Shown here: one piece after another, positions 1 to 8,001 of the stretch
Position numbering within the stretch: position 1 is the stretch's first letter
Layout: each line of letters opens with the position of its first letter
NCBI GenBank assembly: GCA_964571815.1
Contig: CAZNDN010000146.1
Span: forward strand, 1-9,791
DNA length: 9,791 bases
DNA from: CAZNDN01 sp964571815
GTDB lineage: Bacteria; Fibrobacterota; Chitinivibrionia; Chitinivibrionales; WJKA01
Direction: 5' to 3'
Notes under the pieces: generated by a model
Told to the model about the DNA's origin: nothing
Seen by the model: only the letters and a program-made list of their open reading frames with translations
Database searches by the model: none
Program-made: the position numbers and the translations under genes

Positions 1-1856
1 TTGTCAAAATCATACGACACATAGTAGACGTCTTCCTCGCGCTTGGTCGTCACGCGATAGCCGGAATTGTGAAATACGGCAAGCATCCCGGCATTGCCCA
101 CCAGCACGCCCGCGTCAAAGCCTTTCACACCCCGCTTGATCGCGATGTCGGTGAGGATGCCCAGCAGCGTGGTGCCCACACCCCTGGACTGCCAGTCGTC
201 GCGCACAAGAAACGAAACCTCGGCCCGGTTGTTGGCTCGATTCAAGTAATAGCGCCCCACTCCGGCAATGTGCTCCCCGCCCGTGTCCTGGACCAAGCCG
301 ATAATAGCCATGTCCTTGGAGTAGTCGACGTTGGTGAACTCCTGGATGAAGCGGTGCGGGAACTCCTTGATCGGCTTGAAAAACCGGAACGCGATCGAGC
401 GCTCGGAACAGGCGTACAACATACTCCGCAGCGCGCTTTCATCGCTGGGCCGGATAGGCCTGAAAAACAACTCGGTGCCGTCGGGAAGCGGCCTGGTGGT
501 TTCGCACTCGGAAGGATACCGCGAGGCGGAGCCGGGCTGTTCTATCTGGTCTGGAAACACATACTTACGCTTCTTTGCCTCACGTAAAATATCATTGCGA
601 TAGTCCGGGTGCGCGATCTCCGCCAGGGCCAAAACCCGCTCGCGAATCGTCTTACCGAACAGCGAGGCTATCCCGTACTCGGTCACCACATGGTGCACAT
701 CGCCTCGCGTGGTCACCACCCCCGCCCCTTCGGTGAGTCTGGGCACAATACGCGACACGCTGCCGCCCTTTGCGGTTGAGGGAAGCGCGATGATCGGCAC
801 GCCCTCCCGAGCCCGGGCGGCGCCCCGGTTGAAATCGACCTGCCCCCCGATACCGCTGTAGAAGTCGTAGCCGATCGAATCGGAGCACACCTGCCCGGTC
901 ATGTCGACCTCGATTGCCACGTTGATCGCCACCATCTTGTGGTGCCGGCTGATCACGAACGGATCGTTGACATACTCGGAGGGACGGAACTCAAAAATCG
1001 GGTTATCGTCGATATATTCGTAGAGCTTCCGCGTACCATAGCAGAAGCTGGCAACGATCTTGCCCCGATTGATCGATTTCTTCCTGCCGTTGATCACGCC
1101 CGATTCCACCAGCGGCATGATCGCATCGTTGAACATCTCCGTGTGAATCCCGATATCATTCTTCTCGCTGAGATACTTCAACACGGCCTGTGGAATAGTG
1201 CCGATTCCCACTTCCACCGTTGCGCCGTCGTCCACCAGCGATGCCACGTTGCGGGCAATGGCATCAATCGTCTCATCACCATCGGGCAACTGAAACTCGA
1301 TCAGCTCGCGATCGCTCTCCACAATCGCATCGACCATATCCACCGGGATGGTCGACTCTCCCAGCGTGCGGGGCATCTTCTCGTTGACTTCGGCGATCAC
1401 CATGAGACTGTTCTCCACCGCCGATTTCACGATATCCACCGAGATGCCCAGACTCAGGTGGCCGCTCTTGTCGGGTGGGCTGGTCTGCACCAGAGCCACA
1501 TCGAGCGGAATCTTGCCCGAATGAAAAAGCGAGGGTATCTCGGAGAGGAAAATCGGTGTGTAGTCTCCCCTGCCGCTGACAATTCCCTCACGCACGTTGG
1601 GCGCGAGGAAAAAGCTGGAGGTCCGGAATTTCCTGCTGTGCTCTTCCTTGACATACGGCGCAACACCCTGCGTGAGAAGGTGGTACACTTCGGCATCCAC
1701 GATCTTGTTGTGCGGACTCACCAGCTCTTCCACCAGCACCTGCGGCTGGCCGCAGCCCGTGCCGACAAAGATCCTCGGCGCGCCCGTCTTGATCATACCG
1801 ATCGCGGCACTCGGGGAGACAATTTTACCGCGGTAGGTCTCTTTCCACCATGACAT
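1..1856 (-). CDS. Acetyl-CoA hydrolase/CoA-transferase fused to C-terminal GNAT acetyltransferase (3' end cut by window edge)
   Basis: Reading from 1856 leftwards gives 618 uninterrupted codons with no stop before the window edge. Residues 1 to about 440 match the acetyl-CoA hydrolase / 4-hydroxybutyrate CoA-transferase family: a glycine-rich GTGCGQP stretch near residue 37, the GIHTEMF motif whose Glu240 is the expected catalytic glutamate (it forms the glutamyl-CoA thioester in this family), and a C-terminal block with TAKGGSVSRIVPRLTEGAG and EYGIASLFGKT, ending in EIAHPDYR. A GNAT domain follows from about residue 460 (FFRPIRPSDE), with the acetyl-CoA pyrophosphate-binding motif QSRGVGTTLL at 556-565; the last visible residues VYYVSYDFD suggest the end of the domain is close. 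The ATG at 1854-1856 has AGAGGAAG upstream. It lies 58 bp after the acyl-CoA synthetase on the same strand, so co-transcription is likely. This two-domain architecture is a known one. Its acyl substrate and the GNAT target cannot be read from sequence; acetate, propionate, butyrate or 4-hydroxybutyrate CoA transfer are all possible. Confidence 0.9.
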   Translation of the reverse strand, partial: MSWWKETYRGKIVSPSAAIGMIKTGAPRIFVGTGCGQPQVLVEELVSPHNKIVDAEVYHLLTQGVAPYVKEEHSRKFRTSSFFLAPNVREGIVSGRGDYTPIFLSEIPSLFHSGKIPLDVALVQTSPPDKSGHLSLGISVDIVKSAVENSLMVIAEVNEKMPRTLGESTIPVDMVDAIVESDRELIEFQLPDGDETIDAIARNVASLVDDGATVEVGIGTIPQAVLKYLSEKNDIGIHTEMFNDAIMPLVESGVINGRKKSINRGKIVASFCYGTRKLYEYIDDNPIFEFRPSEYVNDPFVISRHHKMVAINVAIEVDMTGQVCSDSIGYDFYSGIGGQVDFNRGAARAREGVPIIALPSTAKGGSVSRIVPRLTEGAGVVTTRGDVHHVVTEYGIASLFGKTIRERVLALAEIAHPDYRNDILREAKKRKYVFPDQIEQPGSASRYPSECETTRPLPDGTELFFRPIRPSDESALRSMLYACSERSIAFRFFKPIKEFPHRFIQEFTNVDYSKDMAIIGLVQDTGGEHIAGVGRYYLNRANNRAEVSFLVRDDWQSRGVGTTLLGILTDIAIKRGVKGFDAGVLVGNAGMLAVFHNSGYRVTTKREEDVYYVSYDFD

Positions 1857-1886
1857 AGCGTACCTGCTTCCTCTGAGAATTCATCG

Positions 1887-1909
1887 GGCTCCCGCGACAC
1901 CGCGGAGCC
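1887..1909 (-). other. GC-rich hairpin in the intergenic gap of the minus-strand operon
   Basis: GGCTCC (1887-1892) pairs with GGAGCC (1904-1909), and GCG (1894-1896) with CGC (1901-1903), leaving one bulged base (1893) and a 4-base loop. It lies between the synthetase stop (1915-1917) and the transferase start (1856). Neither strand has a T-run after it, so it does not look like a standard Rho-independent terminator. It may stabilise or set the 3' end of the upstream cistron's RNA, or modulate expression between the two genes. The function is inferred; the pairing is seen. Confidence 0.45.
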
Positions 1910-1914
1910 GGGAT

Positions 1915-4023
1915 TCAGCTCTTGTCCTCTCCCGCGATGATGATCCGGGCATCCACCACCGACGCCCCGTCACCTTCATGCCCCACCATCAGGGGATTGA
2001 TATCGATTTCGTCGATCTCCGGGAAATCGACCACGAGCTGCGACAGACGCGCCATGTTCTCCACGATCGCCCCGATATCATACGGCGCCTTGCCCCGCAC
2101 GCCGGTGAGAAGCTTATGCGACCGGGTGCGGAAAATCATGTCCCGACATTCTTCGCGCGTAACCGGCGCCAGCCCGAACGAGACATCCTTGAGCACCTCG
2201 ACAAAGATTCCTCCCAGGCCGAACATGAGCATGGGCCCGAACTGCGCATCCTTTTTCATCCCCAGGATCACCTCCCTCCCCCCGGTGACCATTTGCTCGA
2301 TCAACACCCCCCTGATCTCGGCATCGGGCATCTTCCGCCTCACCCGCAGCATCATCAACTCGAACGCATCCTCCACATCACCGGCATCGTTGAGCCCCAC
2401 TCTCACCCCGCCGACATCGGACTTGTGCAGGATATCGGGACTCGAGATTTTCATGGCCAGCGGATACCTGAGCTGCTCGCTGTACCGCACGGCATCTTCG
2501 ACACTGGCGGCCGCCATGCCCGGAGGCATGTCGAAATGATACGCCCGCATGATCGTTTTCGCATCAATCTCCCCTATCTCGAGCTGTCCACGCGAGCGAT
2601 ACCCCCTGATCATCTTGATGACGGGGTTTTTGTTGACCGCAAACCGTTCAATCACCCGCAGGGGCCGCCGGCGGTAACTGCCGTAGCGAACCATCTCTTT
2701 CATGGCCTTGGCCGCTCGCTCCGGGACCGTATACTGCGGCACCTTGCCCTCCCGCAGCACGTGAATACCTCGCGCGACCGTATCCGTGCCCATGAAACAG
2801 CTCATCACCGGCTTGCCGTACTTCGCCGAAAGCTCAACAATGGCCTTCGCGGTAGCCTCATCCTCCGTCATCTTCTGCGGAGTCAGTATCACCACCAGCC
2901 CGTCGACCGTCTCGCTCCGAAGGAGAATCTCGACGGCCGTGCGGTACCGCTCGCTGTCGGCATCCCCGAGCACATCAACCGGGTTGTGCACCGATGCCGC
3001 CGGCGGGAGCACCTCGCTGAGCCGTTCCCCGGTACCCTTGTCGATATGGCCGACCTGAAGCCCCGCCATCTCCAGCGCATCGGACATCATGATACCCGGC
3101 CCGCCGGCGTTGGTCACTACGGCAATGCGATCGCCCGCCGGAAGCGGCTGGGAGGAAAAGGCCGAGGCCACATCGAAGAGATGTTCGATCGACTCGACAC
3201 GAATCACGCCCGTGCGCTCGAACGCGCACCCGTAGGCCGCATCGGCCCCGGCCAGAGAGCCGGTGTGCGACGATGCCGCCTTGGCGCCGGCCGAAGTACG
3301 CCCCGATTTGAGCACCACCACAGGCTTTTCCTTGCCGACTCGCTCGGCCACCCGCATGAACTCCTGGCCGCGGGAGACATCCTCGATATAGGCGGCCACC
3401 ACACGGGTGTGCTCGTCCTTGCGCAACTGCTCCAGAAAATCGACTTCGTCGATACATGCCTTGTTGCCGATTGACGCCACCACGGAAAAACCTACCTTGC
3501 CGGTTGCGGCCCAGTCCTGAATCGCGGTGATCAGCGCGCCGGATTGCGACACGAGCGCCACGTGCCCGGCCTCGCCGGCAGCCTGACCGAAGGCGGCATT
3601 GAGCTTTATCCAGGGGTTGATCACCCCCAGGCAGTTGGGCCCGACGATCGTCATGCGACTCTCACGGCCCAGTTGCGCGATCTGTTTCTGCAGCTTCCTG
3701 CCCTGCTCGTCGCTTTCCCCGAACCCCGCGGTGATAATGATAGCGGCGGTAGTACCCTTGCCACGGCACTCGCGGAGCACGGGAAGGACCAGGTCGCGCT
3801 TGACAACCACGACCGCCAGGTCGATTTCACCCGGCACGTCTTTGACCGAAGGGTACGCCCGTCGATCCAGAATCGACTCCGCTCCCGGATTGATCGGATA
3901 GACCTCACCCTCGAACCCCCCCGAGACAATATTGTACAATACCGAATGACCGACCTTGGCCGGATTGGTCGAGGCCCCGATGACCGCGACCGAGCGGGGT
4001 GCCAGGAGCTTTTCGAAACTCAT
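1915..4023 (-). CDS. acdA: NDP-forming acyl-CoA (acetate-CoA) synthetase, single-chain alpha-beta fusion
   Basis: The product is a complete 702-residue protein. Family reaction: acyl-CoA + ADP + Pi to acid + ATP + CoA, reversible, in the cytoplasm. Domains in order are a CoA-binding Rossmann domain (about 8-130, starting SVAVIGASTNPAKVGHSV), a succinyl-CoA-ligase-like part (about 150-450) and a C-terminal ATP-grasp part (about 485-700). His253, in SSHTGSLAG, is the expected phosphohistidine, and the ATP-grasp region has HKSDVGGVRV (His533 on) and IDINPLMV near the end, so the catalytic machinery appears intact. This separates it from Pat/PatZ-type protein acetyltransferases, in which a similar but inactive synthetase is fused to GNAT; no GNAT is present here, although the next gene carries one. 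No clear Shine-Dalgarno sequence precedes the ATG at 4021-4023 (upstream bases read GCGTTTCCTC). Acetate is the default substrate; longer, branched or aryl acids are possible. The symbol is a family label, not a substrate assignment. Confidence 0.93.
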   Translation of the reverse strand: MSFEKLLAPRSVAVIGASTNPAKVGHSVLYNIVSGGFEGEVYPINPGAESILDRRAYPSVKDVPGEIDLAVVVVKRDLVLPVLRECRGKGTTAAIIITAGFGESDEQGRKLQKQIAQLGRESRMTIVGPNCLGVINPWIKLNAAFGQAAGEAGHVALVSQSGALITAIQDWAATGKVGFSVVASIGNKACIDEVDFLEQLRKDEHTRVVAAYIEDVSRGQEFMRVAERVGKEKPVVVLKSGRTSAGAKAASSHTGSLAGADAAYGCAFERTGVIRVESIEHLFDVASAFSSQPLPAGDRIAVVTNAGGPGIMMSDALEMAGLQVGHIDKGTGERLSEVLPPAASVHNPVDVLGDADSERYRTAVEILLRSETVDGLVVILTPQKMTEDEATAKAIVELSAKYGKPVMSCFMGTDTVARGIHVLREGKVPQYTVPERAAKAMKEMVRYGSYRRRPLRVIERFAVNKNPVIKMIRGYRSRGQLEIGEIDAKTIMRAYHFDMPPGMAAASVEDAVRYSEQLRYPLAMKISSPDILHKSDVGGVRVGLNDAGDVEDAFELMMLRVRRKMPDAEIRGVLIEQMVTGGREVILGMKKDAQFGPMLMFGLGGIFVEVLKDVSFGLAPVTREECRDMIFRTRSHKLLTGVRGKAPYDIGAIVENMARLSQLVVDFPEIDEIDINPLMVGHEGDGASVVDARIIIAGEDKS

Positions 4024-4031
4024 GAGGAAAC

Positions 4032-4066
4032 GCTTTCGTTGATAAGGATATTCTGCCTCCCGTCAA
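4032..4066 (-). promoter_or_regulatory. Candidate sigma70-type promoter for the acyl-CoA synthetase operon
   Basis: On the minus strand, TTGACG (4066-4061, 5 of 6 to the -35 consensus) is followed after 16 bases by TATCAA (4044-4039, 4 of 6 to the -10 consensus). A start about 7 bases further on (near 4032) would leave a 5' leader of only about 9 bases before the ATG at 4023. This is a consensus match made by eye and may be chance. The housekeeping sigma factor preference of this lineage is unknown. Confidence 0.3.
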
Positions 4067-4072
4067 GCAACC

Positions 4073-4103
4073 GGGACACCGTGAAGAAGCGTAGAAATAT
4101 AGT
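4073..4103 (+). promoter_or_regulatory. Weak candidate promoter for metH
   Basis: TATAGT (4098-4103) matches the -10 consensus at 5 of 6. The best upstream -35-like hexamer is GGGACA (4073-4078, 4 of 6), at a long 19-base spacing. If used, the metH leader would be about 140 nt (roughly 4110-4249), long enough for leader control. No cobalamin, SAM or SAH riboswitch core was recognised by eye in this leader. The candidate lies back to back with the minus-strand promoter candidate, so the two transcripts could compete or share regulation. Confidence 0.22.
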
Positions 4104-4199
4104 TTCCTGTACTGCCGCGACGTTGCACCCGAAAACAGCGTTTCGTGCGGCGGAAGCGGCTCCGTTTGGCGGTGCCTTCGGCCACGACCGGAGAGGAAA

Positions 4200-4229
4200 A
4201 TGGTAGTTTTCTGTGTCTTTACGTACTGA
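4200..4229 (+). CDS. Possible 9-residue leader peptide upstream of metH (speculative)
   Basis: An ATG at 4200 opens a 9-codon frame, MVVFCVFTY, closed by TGA at 4227-4229. GGAG (4190-4193) sits 6 bases before the ATG, with a second purine block AGAGG directly after, which is better Shine-Dalgarno spacing than metH itself has. The stop is 20 bases upstream of the metH ATG and the frame differs from metH. The peptide contains no methionine after the start and one cysteine, so it gives no simple methionine-attenuation logic. Short frames like this arise by chance; only the ribosome binding site raises it above background. Confidence 0.2.
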   Translation: MVVFCVFTY

Positions 4230-4249
4230 CCGAACACTTTTGCGGGAGA

Positions 4250-7200
4250 ATGAGCGTGCCGCCGGTACTTGATCAACTTCTACACTCGCGTATTGTACTT
4301 CTCGACGGTGCGATGGGGACCATGATCCAGCTTGCGGGGCTGGATGAAGCCGGGTTTCGCGGCGAGCGCTTCCAGGATCATCCCCGGCCGCTCTGCGGCA
4401 ACAACGAAGTGCTCTGCCTGACCCGGCCGGAACTTGTCCTGGGGATTCATCGCCGCTACCTGCATGCCGGCGCGGATATCATCGAAACCAACACGTTCGG
4501 CGCAACGGCCGTGTCACAGGCCGACTACGGGCTCGAAACGCTCAGCTACGAACTGAACCGCGAAGCCGCGCGGCTTGCACGACAGGCCGTGGACGAGATC
4601 GTTTCGAGCGAGCCCTCAGGCCGCCGGCGATTTGTGGCCGGATTGCTGGGTCCCACCAACCGGACCTTGTCGATCTCGCCCGACGTCAACGACCCGGGAG
4701 CGCGCGCAATCGAGTACGACACGCTGGAGCAGGCTTACCTCGAAGCGGCACGGGGGCTTGTCGACGGTGGCGTCGACATGCTGCTGATCGAGACCATATT
4801 CGACACACTCAACGCCAAGGCCGCCATTCGCGCAATCAAGCTGCTCTGTGCGGAGCGGATGTCGGACATTCCGGTCATGCTCTCCGGCACGATTCCGGAC
4901 AGAAGCGGTCGCACGCTGTCGGGCCAGACGCCGACCGCGATGCTCTCCTCACTGACCCATGCCGATCCGCTGAGTGTGGGGCTCAACTGCGCACTTGGTG
5001 CGCGTGCGCTCAAGCCTTTTCTGGAAGAGCTGGCCCGTCACGCCCCCTGCGCGGTCAGTGCGCACCCCAACGCCGGTCTGCCCAATGCATTCGGGGAGTA
5101 CGATGAGTCCCCGGAGTCGATGGCTGAAGCAATCCAGGAGTATGCCCGGGAGGGACTGGTCAATATCGTGGGAGGCTGCTGCGGCACGACGCCCGAGCAT
5201 ATTGCGGCAATTGCCGAGGCTGTAGCGCCCTTTCCGCCTCGCACACCCCCCTCCTCGCCCCGCCGCACTCTGCTCAGCGGCCTGGAAGCCCTGGCAATCG
5301 AGCCGGACTCCGGATTCGTGCCGGTCGGCGAGCGGACCAATGTCTCCGGCTCACGGCGATTCGCGCGGTTGATCAGGGATGAGAACTACGATGAAGCCCT
5401 GGAGATCGCGGCTCGCCAGGTGCGCGACGGTGCGCGGGTGATTGACGTGAATGTGGACGATGCCATGATTGACGGGGCCGCGGCAATGCGGCGGTTTCTC
5501 AACCTTGCCGCCGCCGAGCCCGATATCGCCCGCGTGCCGATCATGCTGGACTCATCCAACTGGGAGACCGTTCAGGCAGGCCTGAAATGCCTTCAGGGTA
5601 GAGGAATCGTCAATTCGATCAGTCTCAAGGAAGGCCCAGAGCGCTTGCTGCACCGTGCACGGGAGATACATTCATTCGGCGCGGTAATGGTGGTCATGGC
5701 TTTCGATGAAAAGGGCCAGGCCGACACGCTTCGGCGAAGGCTGGAAATCCTGCGCCGCGCCGCTTCACTTCTCATCGAAAAGGGACCGATCGAGCCGGAG
5801 TGCATTGTTTTCGATCCCAACGTATTTGCCGTCGGTACCGGTATCGAACAGCACCGTCGATACGCACTCGATTTTTTCGAGACGGTACGAACACTCAGGC
5901 GCGAGTTCCCCCGATGCCCGGTTATCGGCGGCATCAGCAATGTCTCCTTTGCGTTCAAGGGCAACGATACGGTGCGCCGCGCGATCAACGCGCTCTTTCT
6001 GCACCGCGCAATCGATGCCGGCTTGAGCATGGGTATTGTCGATCCGGCACATATCGACGATAGCAACGAGATCGACGAAGACCTGCGGGAGCTGGTGGAC
6101 GATTTGCTGCTGGACCGGCGCGACGATGCCACCGAGCACCTGGTGGGCTATGCCGGGAGCGCGGGCGACGCAGCGAAACCAGAGGGCGGTGAACAACGGC
6201 AGTGGCGCTCCGCGCCCCTGACCGAGCGAATCGTCTATGCCTTTGTCAATGGGACTGCCGAGGCCATCGAAGCCGACACGCTCGAAGCGCTCGAGGAGAC
6301 GGGCGATCCGCTGCGGGTGATCGAGGGTCCCCTGATGAGCGGCATGAACGAAGTGGGGCGACGGTTCGGCGCCGGGGGGATGTTTCTGCCGCAAGTGGTC
6401 AAGAGCGCGCGGGTGATGAACAAGGCGGTGTCGGTGCTGCGGCCGTATCTCGACGCGGCCGGCGGGGGGAAACGACGTCCCGGAGCGCGCGTGCTGCTGG
6501 CCACGGTCAAGGGTGACGTGCACGATATCGGCAAGAGTATCGTGGGGGTGATCCTGGGTTGCAACAACTACGATGTGAAGGACCTGGGAGTGATGGTCCC
6601 GGCTGAAGACATTCGCGAGGCAGCCCGGCGCGAGCACCCCGATATCATCGGTCTCAGCGGGCTGATCACTCCTTCGCTGCGGGAAATGGAGCAGGTGGCC
6701 GACGCCCTGCAACGTGCCGGGATAACCGTGCCGCTGCTTATCGGCGGCGCAACTACTTCCCCGGTGCACACCGCGGTCAAGATCGCTCCGCACTACGACG
6801 GCCCGGTGGTGCATGTCAAAGATGCTTCGCTGGTGCCCGGCGTATGCGCGACACTGGTGGACCCCCGGGCGCGGGAGGGTTTCCTGCGGGATCTTGCACG
6901 GTCCCAAAACGAAGCACGCAGGGGTCACAGCCGCCGGGACCGATCGAAAGGGGTAGTCTCGCTCGGCCGGGCGCGTGAAGCGGCGCTCAGAATCGACTGG
7001 AGAGAGCAACCGCCGGCACTCCCCCGCATGCCCGGCGTCCACCGGCTCGATACCATTGCGGCCGATGATATCTTCGCGCTCATCGACTGGCGTGAGTTTT
7101 TCAAGGCATGGGGTATCGGCGGAGCGTATCCTTCAGTGCTGGACGATCCCCAAACCGGTCCTGAAGCCCGACGGCTTCTGGGTGATGCCCGGCGGATGCT

Positions 7201-7927
7201 GGAGACCATTCGCGAAAGGGCACATCCGCCGGCTCGCGGTATTGTCGGTATTTTTCCGGCCAACAGCGTTGCGGGCGACGACATAGCCGTCTTCGAGAAT
7301 TCGTCGAGGGAGAAGCTCCGCTGCACGGTGCACACGCTCAGACGGCAGCATCCGAGTCCGTGTGACGGCTCGTGTCCGGCCCTGGCCGATTTCATCGCCC
7401 CGCGCGAGTCGGGTATCGAGGACTGTCTGGGCTTCTTTGCGGTCACCGCGGGAGAGATCACGCGCACGGTTGCGGAGCCGTACAAGCGCGACAGCGACGA
7501 CTACCGGGCGCTGCTGGCCGGCATGCTTGCGGACCGGCTCGCCGAGGCCTGCGCCGAGAAGGCTCACGAACTGGTGCGCAAACGCTACTGGGGGTACGCC
7601 CCGGATGAGCACCTGAGTGCCGGAGATTTGCTCGCGGAGAAGTATTGCGGAATCCGTCCCGCGCCCGGCTACCCGGCGTGTCCGGATCACTCGGAGAAAT
7701 TCACGCTTTTCAAGCTTCTGAATGTCACCGACGAGCTGGGTATCGAGCTGACCGAAACCGCGGCCATGAACCCGCCGTCATCGGTGTGCGGCTACTACTT
7801 CGCTCATCCCCGCGCCCGCTATTTCGCGGTCGGCAAGATCAGGGAAGACCAGTTGCAGAACTACTCCCGCCGCAAGGGGTGGAACCGGGAAACGGCAAAG
7901 AAGTGGCTCGCGGAAGCTGCGGGGTGA
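4250..7927 (+). CDS. metH: Cobalamin-dependent methionine synthase (5-methyltetrahydrofolate-homocysteine methyltransferase)
   Basis: Full-length MetH of 1225 residues, close to the E. coli enzyme's 1227. It transfers the methyl group of 5-methyltetrahydrofolate through methylcobalamin to homocysteine, giving methionine, in the cytoplasm. All modules are present. The homocysteine/zinc barrel (about 10-325) starts with LLDGAMGTMIQ and has the zinc ligands Cys247 (NCALG) and Cys310-Cys311 (GGCCGTTP). The pterin-binding domain (about 355-615) contains FVPVGERTNVSGS. The cap (about 655-740) precedes the B12-binding domain, where DVHDIGKSI gives the cobalt-ligand His758; SGLITPSL and IGGATTS follow. 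The reactivation domain (about 925-1220) contains the SAM-binding motif RPAPGYPACPDH (1136-1147) and ends with AVGKIREDQL. The frame is open further upstream to 4145, but similarity starts at 4250. GGGAG (4244-4248) leaves only one base before this ATG and seven before an in-frame GTG at 4256, so GTG is a serious alternative start. Presence of the reactivation domain implies flavodoxin/SAM reactivation. Confidence 0.97.
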   Translation: MSVPPVLDQLLHSRIVLLDGAMGTMIQLAGLDEAGFRGERFQDHPRPLCGNNEVLCLTRPELVLGIHRRYLHAGADIIETNTFGATAVSQADYGLETLSYELNREAARLARQAVDEIVSSEPSGRRRFVAGLLGPTNRTLSISPDVNDPGARAIEYDTLEQAYLEAARGLVDGGVDMLLIETIFDTLNAKAAIRAIKLLCAERMSDIPVMLSGTIPDRSGRTLSGQTPTAMLSSLTHADPLSVGLNCALGARALKPFLEELARHAPCAVSAHPNAGLPNAFGEYDESPESMAEAIQEYAREGLVNIVGGCCGTTPEHIAAIAEAVAPFPPRTPPSSPRRTLLSGLEALAIEPDSGFVPVGERTNVSGSRRFARLIRDENYDEALEIAARQVRDGARVIDVNVDDAMIDGAAAMRRFLNLAAAEPDIARVPIMLDSSNWETVQAGLKCLQGRGIVNSISLKEGPERLLHRAREIHSFGAVMVVMAFDEKGQADTLRRRLEILRRAASLLIEKGPIEPECIVFDPNVFAVGTGIEQHRRYALDFFETVRTLRREFPRCPVIGGISNVSFAFKGNDTVRRAINALFLHRAIDAGLSMGIVDPAHIDDSNEIDEDLRELVDDLLLDRRDDATEHLVGYAGSAGDAAKPEGGEQRQWRSAPLTERIVYAFVNGTAEAIEADTLEALEETGDPLRVIEGPLMSGMNEVGRRFGAGGMFLPQVVKSARVMNKAVSVLRPYLDAAGGGKRRPGARVLLATVKGDVHDIGKSIVGVILGCNNYDVKDLGVMVPAEDIREAARREHPDIIGLSGLITPSLREMEQVADALQRAGITVPLLIGGATTSPVHTAVKIAPHYDGPVVHVKDASLVPGVCATLVDPRAREGFLRDLARSQNEARRGHSRRDRSKGVVSLGRAREAALRIDWREQPPALPRMPGVHRLDTIAADDIFALIDWREFFKAWGIGGAYPSVLDDPQTGPEARRLLGDARRMLETIRERAHPPARGIVGIFPANSVAGDDIAVFENSSREKLRCTVHTLRRQHPSPCDGSCPALADFIAPRESGIEDCLGFFAVTAGEITRTVAEPYKRDSDDYRALLAGMLADRLAEACAEKAHELVRKRYWGYAPDEHLSAGDLLAEKYCGIRPAPGYPACPDHSEKFTLFKLLNVTDELGIELTETAAMNPPSSVCGYYFAHPRARYFAVGKIREDQLQNYSRRKGWNRETAKKWLAEAAG

Positions 7928-7933
7928 GAAAAA

Positions 7934-7979
7934 GCAGGGAAAAACACGATCGCCTGACTGATTCGCTAAAGTCCCCTGC
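7934..7979 (+). repeat. Short inverted repeat just after the metH stop
   Basis: GCAGGG (7934-7939) is complementary to CCCTGC (7974-7979), extendable by an A-T pair across one bulged C, with a loop of over 30 bases. No T-run follows, so it is not a typical terminator. It could protect the metH 3' end or be chance. Confidence 0.2.
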
Positions 7980-7989
7980 CTCGAGTTCC

Positions 7990-7995
7990 GATAAT
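7990..7995 (+). promoter_or_regulatory. Possible -10 element for the RNA downstream of metH
   Basis: GATAAT matches TATAAT at 5 of 6 and would place a transcription start near 8002, just before the first stem base of the candidate RNA at 8008. No good -35 hexamer lies 16-18 bases upstream, so support is thin. A second A/T-rich hexamer, TAAAAT (8003-8008), would start transcription inside the stem and fits less well. Confidence 0.2.
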
Positions 7996-8001
7996 AGAAA
8001 T

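Noticed and set aside
939..1853. 304-codon plus-strand open frame
   Set aside because: It is antisense to the CoA-transferase-GNAT gene, whose frame has clear family motifs throughout; the antisense product is low-complexity and unrecognisable.
1978..3474. 498-codon plus-strand open frame
   Set aside because: It lies wholly antisense to the well-supported acyl-CoA synthetase; its product is rich in His, Arg and Pro with no recognisable domain, as expected for a shadow frame in GC-rich DNA.
4145..4249. N-terminal 35-residue extension of metH
   Set aside because: The added residues resemble no MetH N-terminus and have no suitable ribosome binding site; similarity to the family begins at 4250 or 4256.
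4104..4249. Cobalamin, SAM or SAH riboswitch in the metH leader
   Set aside because: No B12-box-like or SAM/SAH core sequence was recognised by eye, and cobalamin riboswitches usually control metE or transport genes rather than metH. An Infernal search would settle this.
5765..7042. 425-codon minus-strand open frame
   Set aside because: It is antisense to the conserved centre of metH (pterin and B12 domains) and has no recognisable motif.
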